NCBI GenBank assembly: GCA_037783545.1
Contig: JBBELK010000213.1
Coordinates: 372,001 to 436,000 of the forward strand
Source of the DNA: Henricia sp. BOLD:AAB3569
Taxonomy: Eukaryota; Echinodermata; Asteroidea; Spinulosida; Echinasteridae
DNA: 64,000 nt
Direction: 5' to 3'
Of the stretch, positions 35,655 to 48,214 are shown piece by piece. The translations under genes and the position numbers were made by a program. The notes beneath the pieces were generated by a model, which ran no database searches, was not told the DNA's origin, and was given only the letters and a program-made list of their open reading frames with translations. Every line of letters starts with the position of its first letter. Position 1 is the stretch's first letter.

Positions 35655-38600
35655 ATTCCGCACTTGTCCTGAAAAATTGACAGACTTTCGCCGGGAAATG
35701 GCCGAGAAATTTCAGAGTTTAGGGAAAACTGCGCTCAGGCTTCATGCCTGCTCTGCAGACCGTGGCTGTCCGTGTACTCCTGACTCGTGCGCATGCTCAG
35801 TCTTGTTTGGGACGGGAATTTGGTCAAAGTGTGGTCCAAACTTCGGCAAATTTGGAAGTCAATAAATTTTCCGACGAACTTCAAATTTTGCATGCCCCAA
35901 ACAGTCTATATTCCGCACTTGTCCTGAAAAATTGACAGACTTTCGCCGGGAAATGGCCGAGAAATTTCAGAGTTTAGGGAAAACTGGGCTCGGGCTTCCT
36001 GCCTGCTCTGCAGACCGTGGCTGTCCGTGTACTCCTGATCACTCGTGCGCATGCTCAGTCTTGTTTGGGACGGGAATTTGGTCAAAGTGTGGTCCAAACG
36101 TCGGCAAATTTGGAAGTCAAGAAATTTTCCGACGAACTTCAAATTTTGCATGCTCCAAACAGTCTATATTCCGCACTTGTCCTTAAAAATTGACAGACTT
36201 TCGCCGGGAAATGGCCGAGAAATTTCAGAGTTTAGGGAAAAACTGGGCTCGGGCTTCCTGCCTGCTCTGCAGACCGTGGCTGTCCGTGTACACCTGACTC
36301 GTGCGCATGCTCAGTCTTGTTTGGGACGGGAATTTGGTCAAAGTGTGGTCCAAACGTCGGTAAATTTGGAAGTCAATAAATTTTCCAACGAACTTCAAAT
36401 TTTGCATGCTCCAAACAGTCTATATTCCGCACTTGTCCTGAAAAATTGACAGACTTTCGCCGGGAAATGGCCGAGAAATTTCAGAGTTTAGGGAAAACTG
36501 CGCTCAGGCTTCCTGCCTGCTCTGCAGACCGTGGCTGTCCGTGTACTCCTGACTCGTGCGCATGCTCAGTCTTGTTTGGGACGGGAATTTGGTCAAAGTG
36601 TGGTCCAAACTTCGGCAAATTTGGAAGTCAAGAAATTTCCGACGAACTTCAAATTTTGCATGCCCCAAACAGTCTATATTCCGCACTTGTCCTGAAAAAT
36701 TGACAGACTTTCGCCGGGAAATGGCCGAGAAATTTCAGAGTTTAGGGAAAACTGGGCTCGGGCTTCCTGCCTGCTCTGCATACCGTGGCTGTCCGTGTAC
36801 TCCTGATCACTCGTGCGCATGCTCAGTCTTGTTTGGGACGGGAATTTGGTCAAAGTGTGGTCCAAACGTCGGTAAATTTGGAAGTCAAGAAATTTTAGGA
36901 CGAACTTCAAATTTTGCATGCTCCAAACAGTCTATATTCCGCACTTGTCCTGAAAAATTGACAGACTTTCGCTGGGAAATGGCCGAGAAATTTCAGAGTT
37001 TAGGGAAAACTGGGCTCGGGCTTTCTGCCTGCTCTGCAGACCGTGGCTGTCCGTGTACTCCTGATCACTCGTGCGCATGCTCAGTCTTGTTTGGGACGGG
37101 AATTTGGTCAAAGTGTGGTCTAAACGTCGGTAAATTTGGAAGTCAAGAAATTTTCCGACGAACTTCAAATTTTGCATGCTCCAAACAGTCTATATTCCGC
37201 ACTTGTCCTGAAAAATTGACAGACTTTCGCCGGGAAATGGCCGAGAAATTTCAGAGTTTAGGGAAAACTGGGCTCGGGCTTCCTGCCTGCTCTGCAGACC
37301 GTGGCTGTCCGTGTACTCCTGATCACTCGTGCGCATGCTCAGTCTTGTTTGGGACGGGAATTTGGTCAAAGTGTGGTCCAAACGTCGGAAAATTTGGAAG
37401 TCAATAAATTTTCCGACGGACTTCAAATTTTGCATACTCCAAACAGTCTATATTCCGCACTTGTCCTGAAAAATTGACAGACTTTCGCCGGGAAATGGCC
37501 GAGAAATTTCAGAGTTTAGGGAAAACTGCGCTCAGGCTTCATGCCTGCTCTGCAGACCGTGGCTGTCCGTGTACTCCTGACTCGTGCGCATGCTCAGTCT
37601 TGTTTGGGACGGGAATTTGGTCAAAGTGTGGTCCAAACGTCGGCAAATTTGGAAGTCAAGAAATTTTCCGACGAACTTCAAATTGTGCATGCTCCAAACA
37701 GTCTATGTTCCGCACTTGTCCTGAAAAATTGCCAGACTTTCGCCGGGAAATGGCCGAGAAATTTCAGAGTTTAGGGAAAACTGCGCTCGGGCTTCCTGCC
37801 TGCTCTGCAGACCGTGGCTGTCCGTGTACTCCTGATCACTCTTGCGCATGCTCAGTCTTGTTTGGGACGGGAATTTGGTCAAAGTGTGGTCCAAACGTCG
37901 GTAAATTTGGAAGTCAAGAAATTTTCCGACGAACTTCAAATTTTGCATGCTCCAAACAGTCTATATTCCGCACTTGTCCTGAAAAATTGACAGACTTTCG
38001 CCGGGAAATGGCCGAGAAATTTCAGAGTTTAGGGAAAACTGGGCTCGGGCTTCCTGCCTGCCCTGCAGACCGTGGCTGTCCGTGTACTCCTGATCACTCG
38101 TGCGCATGCTCAGTCTTGTTTGGGACGGGAATTTGGTCAAAGTGTGGTCCAAACGTCGGACAATTTGGAAGTCAATAAATTTTCCGACGGACTTCAAATT
38201 TTGCATACTCCAAACAGTCTATATTCCGCACTTGTCCTGAAAAATTGACAGACTTTCGCCGGGAAATGGCCGAGAAATTTCAGAGTTTAGGGAAAACTGC
38301 GCTCAGGCTTCCTGCCTGCTCTGCAGACCGTGGCTGTCCGTGTACTCCTGACTCGTGCGCATGCTCAGTCTTGTTTGGGACGGGAATTTGGTCAAAGTGT
38401 GGTCCAAACGTCGGCAAATTTGGAAGTCAAGAAATTTTCCGACGAACTTCAAATTGTGCATGCTCCAAACAGTCTATATTCCGCACTTGTCCTGAAAAAT
38501 TGCCAGACTTTCGCCGGGAAATGGCCGAGAAATTTCAGAGTTTAGGGAAAACTGCGCTCGGGCTTCCTGCCTGCTCTGCAGACCGTGGCTGTCCGTGTAC

Positions 38601-39503
38601 TCCTGATCACTCGTGCGCATGCTCAGTCTTGTTTGGGACGGGAATTTGGTCAAAGTGTGGTCCAAACGTCGGTAAATTTGGAAGTCAAGAAATTTTCCAA
38701 CGAACTTCAAATTTTGCATGCTCCAAACAGTCTATATTCCGCACTTGTCCTGAAAAATTGACAGACTTTCGCCGGGAAATGGCCGAGAAATTTCAGAGTT
38801 TAGGGAAAACTGCGCTCAGGCTTCCTGCCTGCTCTGCAGACCGTGGCTGTCCGTATACTCCTGACTCGTGCGCATGCTCAGTCTTGTTTGGGACGGGAAA
38901 TTGGTCAAAGTGTGGTCCAAACGTCGGTAAATTTGGAAGTCAAGAAATTTTCCGACGAACTTCAAATTTTGCATGCTCCAAACAGTCTATATTCCGCACT
39001 TGTCCTGGAAAATTGACAGACTTTCGCCGGGAAATGGCCGAGAAATTTCAGAGTTTAGGGAAAACTGGGCTCGGGCTTCCTGCCTGCTCTGCAGACCGTG
39101 GCTGTCCGTGTACTCCTGATCACTCGTGCGCATGCTCAGTCTTGTTTGGGACGGGAATTTGGTCAAAGTGTGGTCCAAACGTCGGACAATTTGGAAGTCA
39201 ATAAATTTTCCGACGGACTTCAAATTTTGCATACTCCAAACAGTCTATATTCCGCACTTGTCCTGAAAAATTGACAGACTTTCGCCGGGAAATGGCCGAG
39301 AAATTTCAGAGTTTAGGGAAAACTGCGCTCAGGCTTCCTGCCTGCTCTGCAGACCGTGGCTGTCCGTGTACTCCTGACTCGTGCGCATGCTCAGTCTTGT
39401 TTGGGACGGGAATTTGGTCAAAGTGTGGTCCAAACGTCGGCAAATTTGGAAGTCAAGAAATTTTCCGACGAACTTCAAATTGTGCATGCTCCAAACAGTC
39501 TAT

Positions 39504-39750
39504 ATTCCGCACTTGTCCTGAAAAATTGCCAGACTTTCGCCGGGAAATTTCAGAGTTTAGGGAAAACTGCGCTCGGGCTTCCTGCCTGCTCTGCAGACCG
39601 TGGCTGTCCGTGTACTCCTGATCACTCGTGCGCATGCTCAGTCTTGTTTGGGACGGGAATTTGGTCAAAGTGTGGTCCAAACGTCGGTAAATTTGGAAGT
39701 CAAGAAATTTTCCAACGAACTTCAAATTTTGCATGCTCCAAACAGTCTAT
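39504..39750 (+). repeat. 247-bp unit with 11-bp deletion (copy 1)
   Basis: The usual CGGGAAATGGCCGAGAAATTTC is reduced to CGGGAAATTTC near 39541-39551, a loss of 11 bp. The deleted stretch lies between two GAAAT copies, so slippage between short direct repeats is a natural cause. The change alters the three-base register, so the local open frame switches here. Confidence 0.9.
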
Positions 39751-40263
39751 ATTCCGCACTTGTCCTGAAAAATTGACAGACTTTCGCCGGGAAATGGCCG
39801 AGAAATTTCAGAGTTTAGGGAAAACTGCGCTCAGGCTTCCTGCCTGCTCTGCAGACCGTGGCTGTCCGTATACTCCTGACTCGTGCGCATGCTCAGTCTT
39901 GTTTGGGACGGGAAATTGGTCAAAGTGTGGTCCAAACTTCGGCAAATTTGGAAGTCAAGACATTTTCCGACGAACTTCAAATTTTGCATGCCCCAAACAG
40001 TCTATATTCCGCACTTGTCCTGCAAAATTGACAGACTTTCCTCGGGAAATGGCCGAGAAATTTTAGAGTTTAGGGAAAACTGGGCTCGGGCTTCCTGCCT
40101 GCTCTGCAGACCGTGGCTGTCCGTGTACTCATGATCACTCGTGCGCATGCTCAGTCTTGTTTGGGACGGGAATTTGGTCAAAGTGTGGTCCAAACGTCGG
40201 CAAATTTGGAAGTCAAGAAATTTTCCGACGAACTTCAAATTTTGCATGCTCCAAACAGTCTAT

Positions 40264-40518
40264 ATTCCGCACTTGTCCTGAAAAATTGACAGACTTTCGC
40301 CGGGAAATGGCCGAGAAATTTCAGAGTTTAGGGAAAACTGCGCTCAGGCTTCCTGCCTGCTCTGCAGACCGTGGCTGTCCGTGTACTCCTGACTCGTGCG
40401 CATGCTCAGTCTTGTTTGGGACGGGAATTTGGTCAAAGTGTGGTCCAAACGTCGGAAAATTTGGAAGTCAATAAATTTTCCGACGGACTTCAAATTTTGC
40501 ATACTCCAAACAGTCTAT
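40264..40518 (+). repeat. Junction unit of the 4864-bp duplication
   Basis: The left part of this unit matches its counterpart at 45128 and the unit at 34884. From about 40450 it instead reads GTCGGAAAATTTGG, TCAATAAATT, CCGACGGAC and GCATACTCC, matching the unit at 35397 that precedes the first copy. Its counterpart at 45128-45382 keeps CTTCGG and CATGCCCC. The unit is thus a hybrid made where two misaligned units exchanged, between about 40380 and 40450. Confidence 0.85.
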
Positions 40519-43500
40519 ATTCCGCACTTGTCCTGAAAAATTGACAGACTTTCGCCGGGAAATGGCCGAGAAATTTCAGAGTTTAGGGAAAACTGCGCTC
40601 AGGCTTCATGCCTGCTCTGCAGACCGTGGCTGTCCGTGTACTCCTGACTCGTGCGCATGCTCAGTCTTGTTTGGGACGGGAATTTGGTCAAAGTGTGGTC
40701 CAAACTTCGGCAAATTTGGAAGTCAATAAATTTTCCGACGAACTTCAAATTTTGCATGCCCCAAACAGTCTATATTCCGCACTTGTCCTGAAAAATTGAC
40801 AGACTTTCGCCGGGAAATGGCCGAGAAATTTCAGAGTTTAGGGAAAACTGGGCTCGGGCTTCCTGCCTGCTCTGCAGACCGTGGCTGTCCGTGTACTCCT
40901 GATCACTCGTGCGCATGCTCAGTCTTGTTTGGGACGGGAATTTGGTCAAAGTGTGGTCCAAACGTCGGCAAATTTGGAAGTCAAGAAATTTTCCGACGAA
41001 CTTCAAATTTTGCATGCTCCAAACAGTCTATATTCCGCACTTGTCCTTAAAAATTGACAGACTTTCGCCGGGAAATGGCCGAGAAATTTCAGAGTTTAGG
41101 GAAAAACTGGGCTCGGGCTTCCTGCCTGCTCTGCAGACCGTGGCTGTCCGTGTACACCTGACTCGTGCGCATGCTCAGTCTTGTTTGGGACGGGAATTTG
41201 GTCAAAGTGTGGTCCAAACGTCGGTAAATTTGGAAGTCAAGCAATTTTCCAACGAACTTCAAATTTTGCATGCTCCAAACAGTATATATTCCGAACTTGT
41301 CCTGAAAAATTGACAGACTTTCGCCGGGAAATGGCCGAGAAATTTCAGAGTTTAGGGAAAACTGCGCTCAGGCTTCCTGCCTGCTCTGCAGACCGTGGCT
41401 GTCCGTGTACTCCTGACTCGTGCGCATGCTCAGTCTTGTTTGGGACGGGAATTTGGTCAAAGTGTGGTCCAAACTTCGGCAAATTTGGAAGTCAAGAAAT
41501 TTCCGACGAACTTCAAATTTTGCATGCCCCAAACAGTCTATATTCCGCACTTGTCCTGAAAAATTGACAGACTTTCGCCGGGAAATGGCCGAGAAATTTC
41601 AGAGTTTAGGGAAAACTGGGCTCGGGCTTCCTGCCTGCTCTGCATACCGTGGCTGTCCGTGTACTCCTGATCACTCGTGCGCATGCTCAGTCTTGTTTGG
41701 GACGGGAATTTGGTCAAAGTGTGGTCCAAACGTCGGTAAATTTGGAAGTCAAGAAATTTTAGGACGAACTTCAAATTTTGCATGCTCCAAACAGTCTATA
41801 TTCCGCACTTGTCCTGAAAAATTGACAGACTTTCGCTGGGAAATGGCCGAGAAATTTCAGAGTTTAGGGAAAACTGGGCTCGGGCTTTCTGCCTGCTCTG
41901 CAGACCGTGGCTGTCCGTGTACTCCTGATCACTCGTGCGCATGCTCAGTCTTGTTTGGGACGGGAATTTGGTCAAAGTGTGGTCTAAACGTCGGTAAATT
42001 TGGAAGTCAAGAAATTTTCCGACGAACTTCAAATTTTGCATGCTCCAAACAGTCTATATTCCGCACTTGTCCTGAAAAATTGACAGACTTTCGCCGGGAA
42101 ATGGCCGAGAAATTTCAGAGTTTAGGGAAAACTGGGCTCGGGCTTCCTGCCTGCTCTGCAGACCGTGGCTGTCCGTGTACTCCTGATCACTCGTGCGCAT
42201 GCTCAGTCTTGTTTGGGACGGGAATTTGGTCAAAGTGTGGTCCAAACGTCGGAAAATTTGGAAGTCAATAAATTTTCCGACGGACTTCAAATTTTGCATA
42301 CTCCAAACAGTCTATATTCCGCACTTGTCCTGAAAAATTGACAGACTTTCGCCGGGAAATGGCCGAGAAATTTCAGAGTTTAGGGAAAACTGCGCTCAGG
42401 CTTCATGCCTGCTCTGCAGACCGTGGCTGTCCGTGTACTCCTGACTCGTGCGCATGCTCAGTCTTGTTTGGGACGGGAATTTGGTCAAAGTGTGGTCCAA
42501 ACGTCGGCAAATTTGGAAGTCAAGAAATTTTCCGACGAACTTCAAATTGTGCATGCTCCAAACAGTCTATGTTCCGCACTTGTCCTGAAAAATTGCCAGA
42601 CTTTCGCCGGGAAATGGCCGAGAAATTTCAGAGTTTAGGGAAAACTGCGCTCGGGCTTCCTGCCTGCTCTGCAGACCGTGGCTGTCCGTGTACTCCTGAT
42701 CACTCGTGCGCATGCTCAGTCTTGTTTGGGACGGGAATTTGGTCAAAGTGTGGTCCAAACGTCGGTAAATTTGGAAGTCAAGAAATTTTCCGACGAACTT
42801 CAAATTTTGCATGCTCCAAACAGTCTATATTCCGCACTTGTCCTGAAAAATTGACAGACTTTCGCCGGGAAATGGCCGAGAAATTTCAGAGTTTAGGGAA
42901 AACTGGGCTCGGGCTTCCTGCCTGCTCTGCAGACCGTGGCTGTCCGTGTACTCCTGATCACTCGTGCGCATGCTCAGTCTTGTTTGGGACGGGAATTTGG
43001 TCAAAGTGTGGTCCAAACGTCGGACAATTTGGAAGTCAATAAATTTTCCGACGGACTTCAAATTTTGCATACTCCAAACAGTCTATATTCCGCACTTGTC
43101 CTGAAAAATTGACAGACTTTCGCCGGGAAATGGCCGAGAAATTTCAGAGTTTAGGGAAAACTGCGCTCAGGCTTCCTGCCTGCTCTGCAGACCGTGGCTG
43201 TCCGTGTACTCCTGACTCGTGCGCATGCTCAGTCTTGTTTGGGACGGGAATTTGGTCAAAGTGTGGTCCAAACGTCGGCAAATTTGGAAGTCAAGAAATT
43301 TTCCGACGAACTTCAAATTGTGCATGCTCCAAACAGTCTATATTCCGCACTTGTCCTGAAAAATTGCCAGACTTTCGCCGGGAAATGGCCGAGAAATTTC
43401 AGAGTTTAGGGAAAACTGCGCTCGGGCTTCCTGCCTGCTCTGCAGACCGTGGCTGTCCGTGTACTCCTGATCACTCGTGCGCATGCTCAGTCTTGTTTGG

Positions 43501-44367
43501 GACGGGAATTTGGTCAAAGTGTGGTCCAAACGTCGGTAAATTTGGAAGTCAAGAAATTTTCCAACGAACTTCAAATTTTGCATGCTCCAAACAGTCTATA
43601 TTCCGCACTTGTCCTGAAAAATTGACAGACTTTCGCCGGGAAATGGCCGAGAAATTTCAGAGTTTAGGGAAAACTGCGCTCAGGCTTCCTGCCTGCTCTG
43701 CAGACCGTGGCTGTCCGTATACTCCTGACTCGTGCGCATGCTCAGTCTTGTTTGGGACGGGAAATTGGTCAAAGTGTGGTCCAAACGTCGGTAAATTTGG
43801 AAGTCAAGAAATTTTCCGACGAACTTCAAATTTTGCATGCTCCAAACAGTCTATATTCCGCACTTGTCCTGGAAAATTGACAGACTTTCGCCGGGAAATG
43901 GCCGAGAAATTTCAGAGTTTAGGGAAAACTGGGCTCGGGCTTCCTGCCTGCTCTGCAGACCGTGGCTGTCCGTGTACTCCTGATCACTCGTGCGCATGCT
44001 CAGTCTTGTTTGGGACGGGAATTTGGTCAAAGTGTGGTCCAAACGTCGGACAATTTGGAAGTCAATAAATTTTCCGACGGACTTCAAATTTTGCATACTC
44101 CAAACAGTCTATATTCCGCACTTGTCCTGAAAAATTGACAGACTTTCGCCGGGAAATGGCCGAGAAATTTCAGAGTTTAGGGAAAACTGCGCTCAGGCTT
44201 CCTGCCTGCTCTGCAGACCGTGGCTGTCCGTGTACTCCTGACTCGTGCGCATGCTCAGTCTTGTTTGGGACGGGAATTTGGTCAAAGTGTGGTCCAAACG
44301 TCGGCAAATTTGGAAGTCAAGAAATTTTCCGACGAACTTCAAATTGTGCATGCTCCAAACAGTCTAT

Positions 44368-44614
44368 ATTCCGCACTTGTCCTGAAAAATTGCCAGACTT
44401 TCGCCGGGAAATTTCAGAGTTTAGGGAAAACTGCGCTCGGGCTTCCTGCCTGCTCTGCAGACCGTGGCTGTCCGTGTACTCCTGATCACTCGTGCGCATG
44501 CTCAGTCTTGTTTGGGACGGGAATTTGGTCAAAGTGTGGTCCAAACGTCGGTAAATTTGGAAGTCAAGAAATTTTCCAACGAACTTCAAATTTTGCATGC
44601 TCCAAACAGTCTAT
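44368..44614 (+). repeat. 247-bp unit with 11-bp deletion (copy 2)
   Basis: This is the exact counterpart, 4864 bp downstream, of the 247-bp unit at 39504, with the same 11-bp loss between GAAAT repeats. Its presence in both blocks shows that the deletion came before the block duplication. Confidence 0.9.
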
Positions 44615-45382
44615 ATTCCGCACTTGTCCTGAAAAATTGACAGACTTTCGCCGGGAAATGGCCGAGAAATTTCAGAGTTTAGGGAAAACTGCGCTCAGGC
44701 TTCCTGCCTGCTCTGCAGACCGTGGCTGTCCGTATACTCCTGACTCGTGCGCATGCTCAGTCTTGTTTGGGACGGGAAATTGGTCAAAGTGTGGTCCAAA
44801 CTTCGGCAAATTTGGAAGTCAAGACATTTTCCGACGAACTTCAAATTTTGCATGCCCCAAACAGTCTATATTCCGCACTTGTCCTGCAAAATTGACAGAC
44901 TTTCCTCGGGAAATGGCCGAGAAATTTTAGAGTTTAGGGAAAACTGGGCTCGGGCTTCCTGCCTGCTCTGCAGACCGTGGCTGTCCGTGTACTCATGATC
45001 ACTCGTGCGCATGCTCAGTCTTGTTTGGGACGGGAATTTGGTCAAAGTGTGGTCCAAACGTCGGCAAATTTGGAAGTCAAGAAATTTTCCGACGAACTTC
45101 AAATTTTGCATGCTCCAAACAGTCTATATTCCGCACTTGTCCTGAAAAATTGACAGACTTTCGCCGGGAAATGGCCGAGAAATTTCAGAGTTTAGGGAAA
45201 ACTGCGCTCAGGCTTCCTGCCTGCTCTGCAGACCGTGGCTGTCCGTGTACTCCTGACTCGTGCGCATGCTCAGTCTTGTTTGGGACGGGAATTTGGTCAA
45301 AGTGTGGTCCAAACTTCGGCAAATTTGGAAGTCAATAAATTTTCCGACGAACTTCAAATTTTGCATGCCCCAAACAGTCTAT

Positions 45383-48214
45383 ATTCCGCACTTGTCCTGA
45401 AAAATTGACAGACTTTCGCCGGGAAATGGCCGAGAAATTTCAGAGTTTAGGGAAAACTGGGCTCGGGCTTCCTGCCTGCTCTGCAGACCGTGGCTGTCCG
45501 TCTACTCCTGATCACTCGTGCGCATGCTCAGTCTTGTTTGGGACGGGAATTTGGTCAAAGTGTGGTCCAAACGTCGGCAAATTTGGAAGTCAAGAAATTT
45601 TCCGACGAACTTCAAATTTTGCATGCTCCAAACAGTCTATATTCCGCACTTGTCCTGAAAAATTGACAGACTTTCGCCGGGAAATGGCCGAGAAATTTCA
45701 GAGTTTAGGGAAAACTGGGCTCGGGCTTCCTGCCTGCTCTGCAGACCGTGGCTGTCCGTGTACTCCTGATCACTCGTGCGCATGCTCAGTCTTGTTTGGG
45801 ACGGGAATTTGGTCAAAGTGTGGTCCAAACGTCGGCAAATTTGGAAGTCAAGAAATTTTCCGACGAACTTCAAATTTTGCATGCTCCAAACAGTCTATAT
45901 TCCGCACTTGTCCTGAAAAATTGACAGACTTTCGCCGGGAAATGGCCGAGAAATTTCAGAGTTTAGGGAAAACTGGGCTCGGGCTTCCTGCCTGCTCTGC
46001 AGACCGTGGCTGTCCGTGTACTCCTGATCACTCGTGCGCATGCTCAGTCTTGTTTGGGACGGGAATTTGGTCAAAGTGTGGTCCAAACGTCGGTAAATTT
46101 GGAAGTCAAGAAATTTTCCGACGAACTTCAAATTTTGCATGCTCCAAACAGTCTATATTCCGCACTTGTCCTGAAAAATTGACAGACTTTCGCCGGGAAA
46201 TGGCCGAGAAATTTCAGAGTTTAGGGAAAACTGGGCTCGGGCTTCCTGCCTGCTCTGCAGACCGTGGCTGTCCGTGTACTCCTGATCACTCGTGCGCATG
46301 CTCAGTCTTGTTTGGGACGGGAATTTGGTCAAAGTGTGGTCCAAACGTCGGTAAATTTGGAAGTCAAGAAATTTTCCAACGAACTTCAAATTTTGCATGC
46401 TCCAAACAGTCTATATTCCGCACTTGTCCTGAAAAATTGACAGACTTTCGCCGGGAAATGGCCGAGAAATTTCAGAGTTTAGGGAAAACTGCGCTCAGGC
46501 TTCCTGCCTGCTCTGCAGACCGTGGCTGTCCGTGTACTCCTGACTCGTGCGCATGCTCAGTCTTGTTTGGGACGGGAATTTGGTCAAAGTGTGGTCCAAA
46601 CTTCGGCAAATTTGGAAGTCAATAAATTTTCCGACGAACTTCAAATTTTGCATGCCCCAAACAGTCTATATTCCGCACTTGTCCTGAAAAATTGACAGAC
46701 TTTCGCCGGGAAATGGCCGAGAAATTTCAGAGTTTAGGGAAAACTGGGCTCGGGCTTCCTGCCTGCTCTGCAGACCGTGGCTGTCCGTGTACTCCTGATC
46801 ACTCGTGCGCATGCTCAGTCTTGTTTGGGACGGGAATTTGGTCAAAGTGTGGTCCAAACGTCGGCAAATTTGGAAGTCAAGAAATTTTCCGACGAACTTC
46901 AAATTTTGCATGCTCCAAACAGTCTATATTCCGCACTTGTCCTGAAAAATTGACAGACTTTCGCCGGGAAATGGCCGAGAAATTTCAGAGTTTAGGGAAA
47001 ACTGGGCTCGGGCTTCCTGCCTGCTCTGCAGACCGTGGCTGTCCGTGTACTCCTGATCACTCGTGCGCATGCTCAGTCTTGTTTGGGACGGGAATTTGGT
47101 CAAAGTGTGGTCCAAACGTCGGCAAATTTGGAAGTCAAGAAATTTTCCGACGAACTTCAAATTTTGCATGCTCCAAACAGTCTATATTCCGCACTTGTCC
47201 TGAAAAATTGACAGACTTTCGCCGGGAAATGGCCGAGAAATTTCAGAGTTTAGGGAAAACTGGGCTCGGGCTTCCTGCCTGCTCTGCAGACCGTGGCTGT
47301 CCGTGTACTCCTGATCACTCGTGCGCATGCTCAGTCTTGTTTGGGACGGGAATTTGGTCAAAGTGTGGTCCAAACGTCGGTAAATTTGGAAGTCAAGAAA
47401 TTTTCCGACGAACTTCAAATTTTGCATGCTCCAAACAGTCTATATTCCGCACTTGTCCTGAAAAATTGACAGACTTTCGCCGGGAAATGGCCGAGAAATT
47501 TCAGAGTTTAGGGAAAACTGGGCTCGGGCTTCCTGCCTGCTCTGCAGACCGTGGCTGTCCGTGTACTCCTGATCACTCGTGCGCATGCTCAGTCTTGTTT
47601 GGGACGGGAATTTGGTCAAAGTGTGGTCCAAACGTCGGTAAATTTGGAAGTCAAGAAATTTTCCAACGAACTTCAAATTTTGCATGCTCCAAACAGTCTA
47701 TATTCCGCACTTGTCCTGAAAAATTGACAGACTTTCGCCGGGAAATGGCCGAGAAATTTCAGAGTTTAGGGAAAACTGCGCTCAGGCTTCCTGCCTGCTC
47801 TGCAGACCGTGGCTGTCCGTGTACTCCTGACTCGTGCGCATGCTCAGTCTTGTTTGGGACGGGAATTTGGTCAAAGTGTGGTCCAAACTTCGGCAAATTT
47901 GGAAGTCAATAAATTTTCCGACGAACTTCAAATTTTGCATGCCCCAAACAGTCTATATTCCGCACTTGTCCTGAAAAATTGACAGACTTTCGCCGGGAAA
48001 TGGCCGAGAAATTTCAGAGTTTAGGGAAAACTGGGCTCGGGCTTCCTGCCTGCTCTGCAGACCGTGGCTGTCCGTGTACTCCTGATCACTCGTGCGCATG
48101 CTCAGTCTTGTTTGGGACGGGAATTTGGTCAAAGTGTGGTCCAAACGTCGGCAAATTTGGAAGTCAAGAAATTTTCCGACGAACTTCAAATTTTGCATGC
48201 TCCAAACAGTCTAT
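45383..48214 (+). repeat. 5-unit block, 1287 bp, two full copies and start of a third
   Basis: Four 258-bp units and one 255-bp unit (45383-46669) repeat at 46670-47956. The only difference I found by eye is CCGTCTACTCC at 45502 against CCGTGTACTCC. A third copy begins at 47957 and departs at about 48262, where GGCAGAGAAATTTC replaces GGCCGAGAAATTTC. A related block, one unit shorter, occurs at 50525-51553. Confidence 0.9.

Larger units (their letters stand above)
35600..45382 (+). repeat. 4864-bp (19-unit) tandem duplication, nearly identical
   Basis: Everything from about 35600 to 40456 recurs 4864 bp further on, to about 45320. Both copies share many private changes: a 1-bp loss in AGAAATTTCCGACG (36640, 41504), CTATGTTCCGCAC (37707, 42571), an 11-bp deletion (39548, 44412), TCAAGACATTTTCC and CTTTCCTCGGG (40040, 44904). 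The differences I noticed are few: TCAATAAATT against TCAAGCAATT (36375, 41239), two changes near 41284-41294, CACTCTTGCGC (37842) against CACTCGTGCGC, and CCTGCCCTGCAG (38062). That is far closer than typical units are to each other, so this is a recent event or an assembly duplication. Confidence 0.9.
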
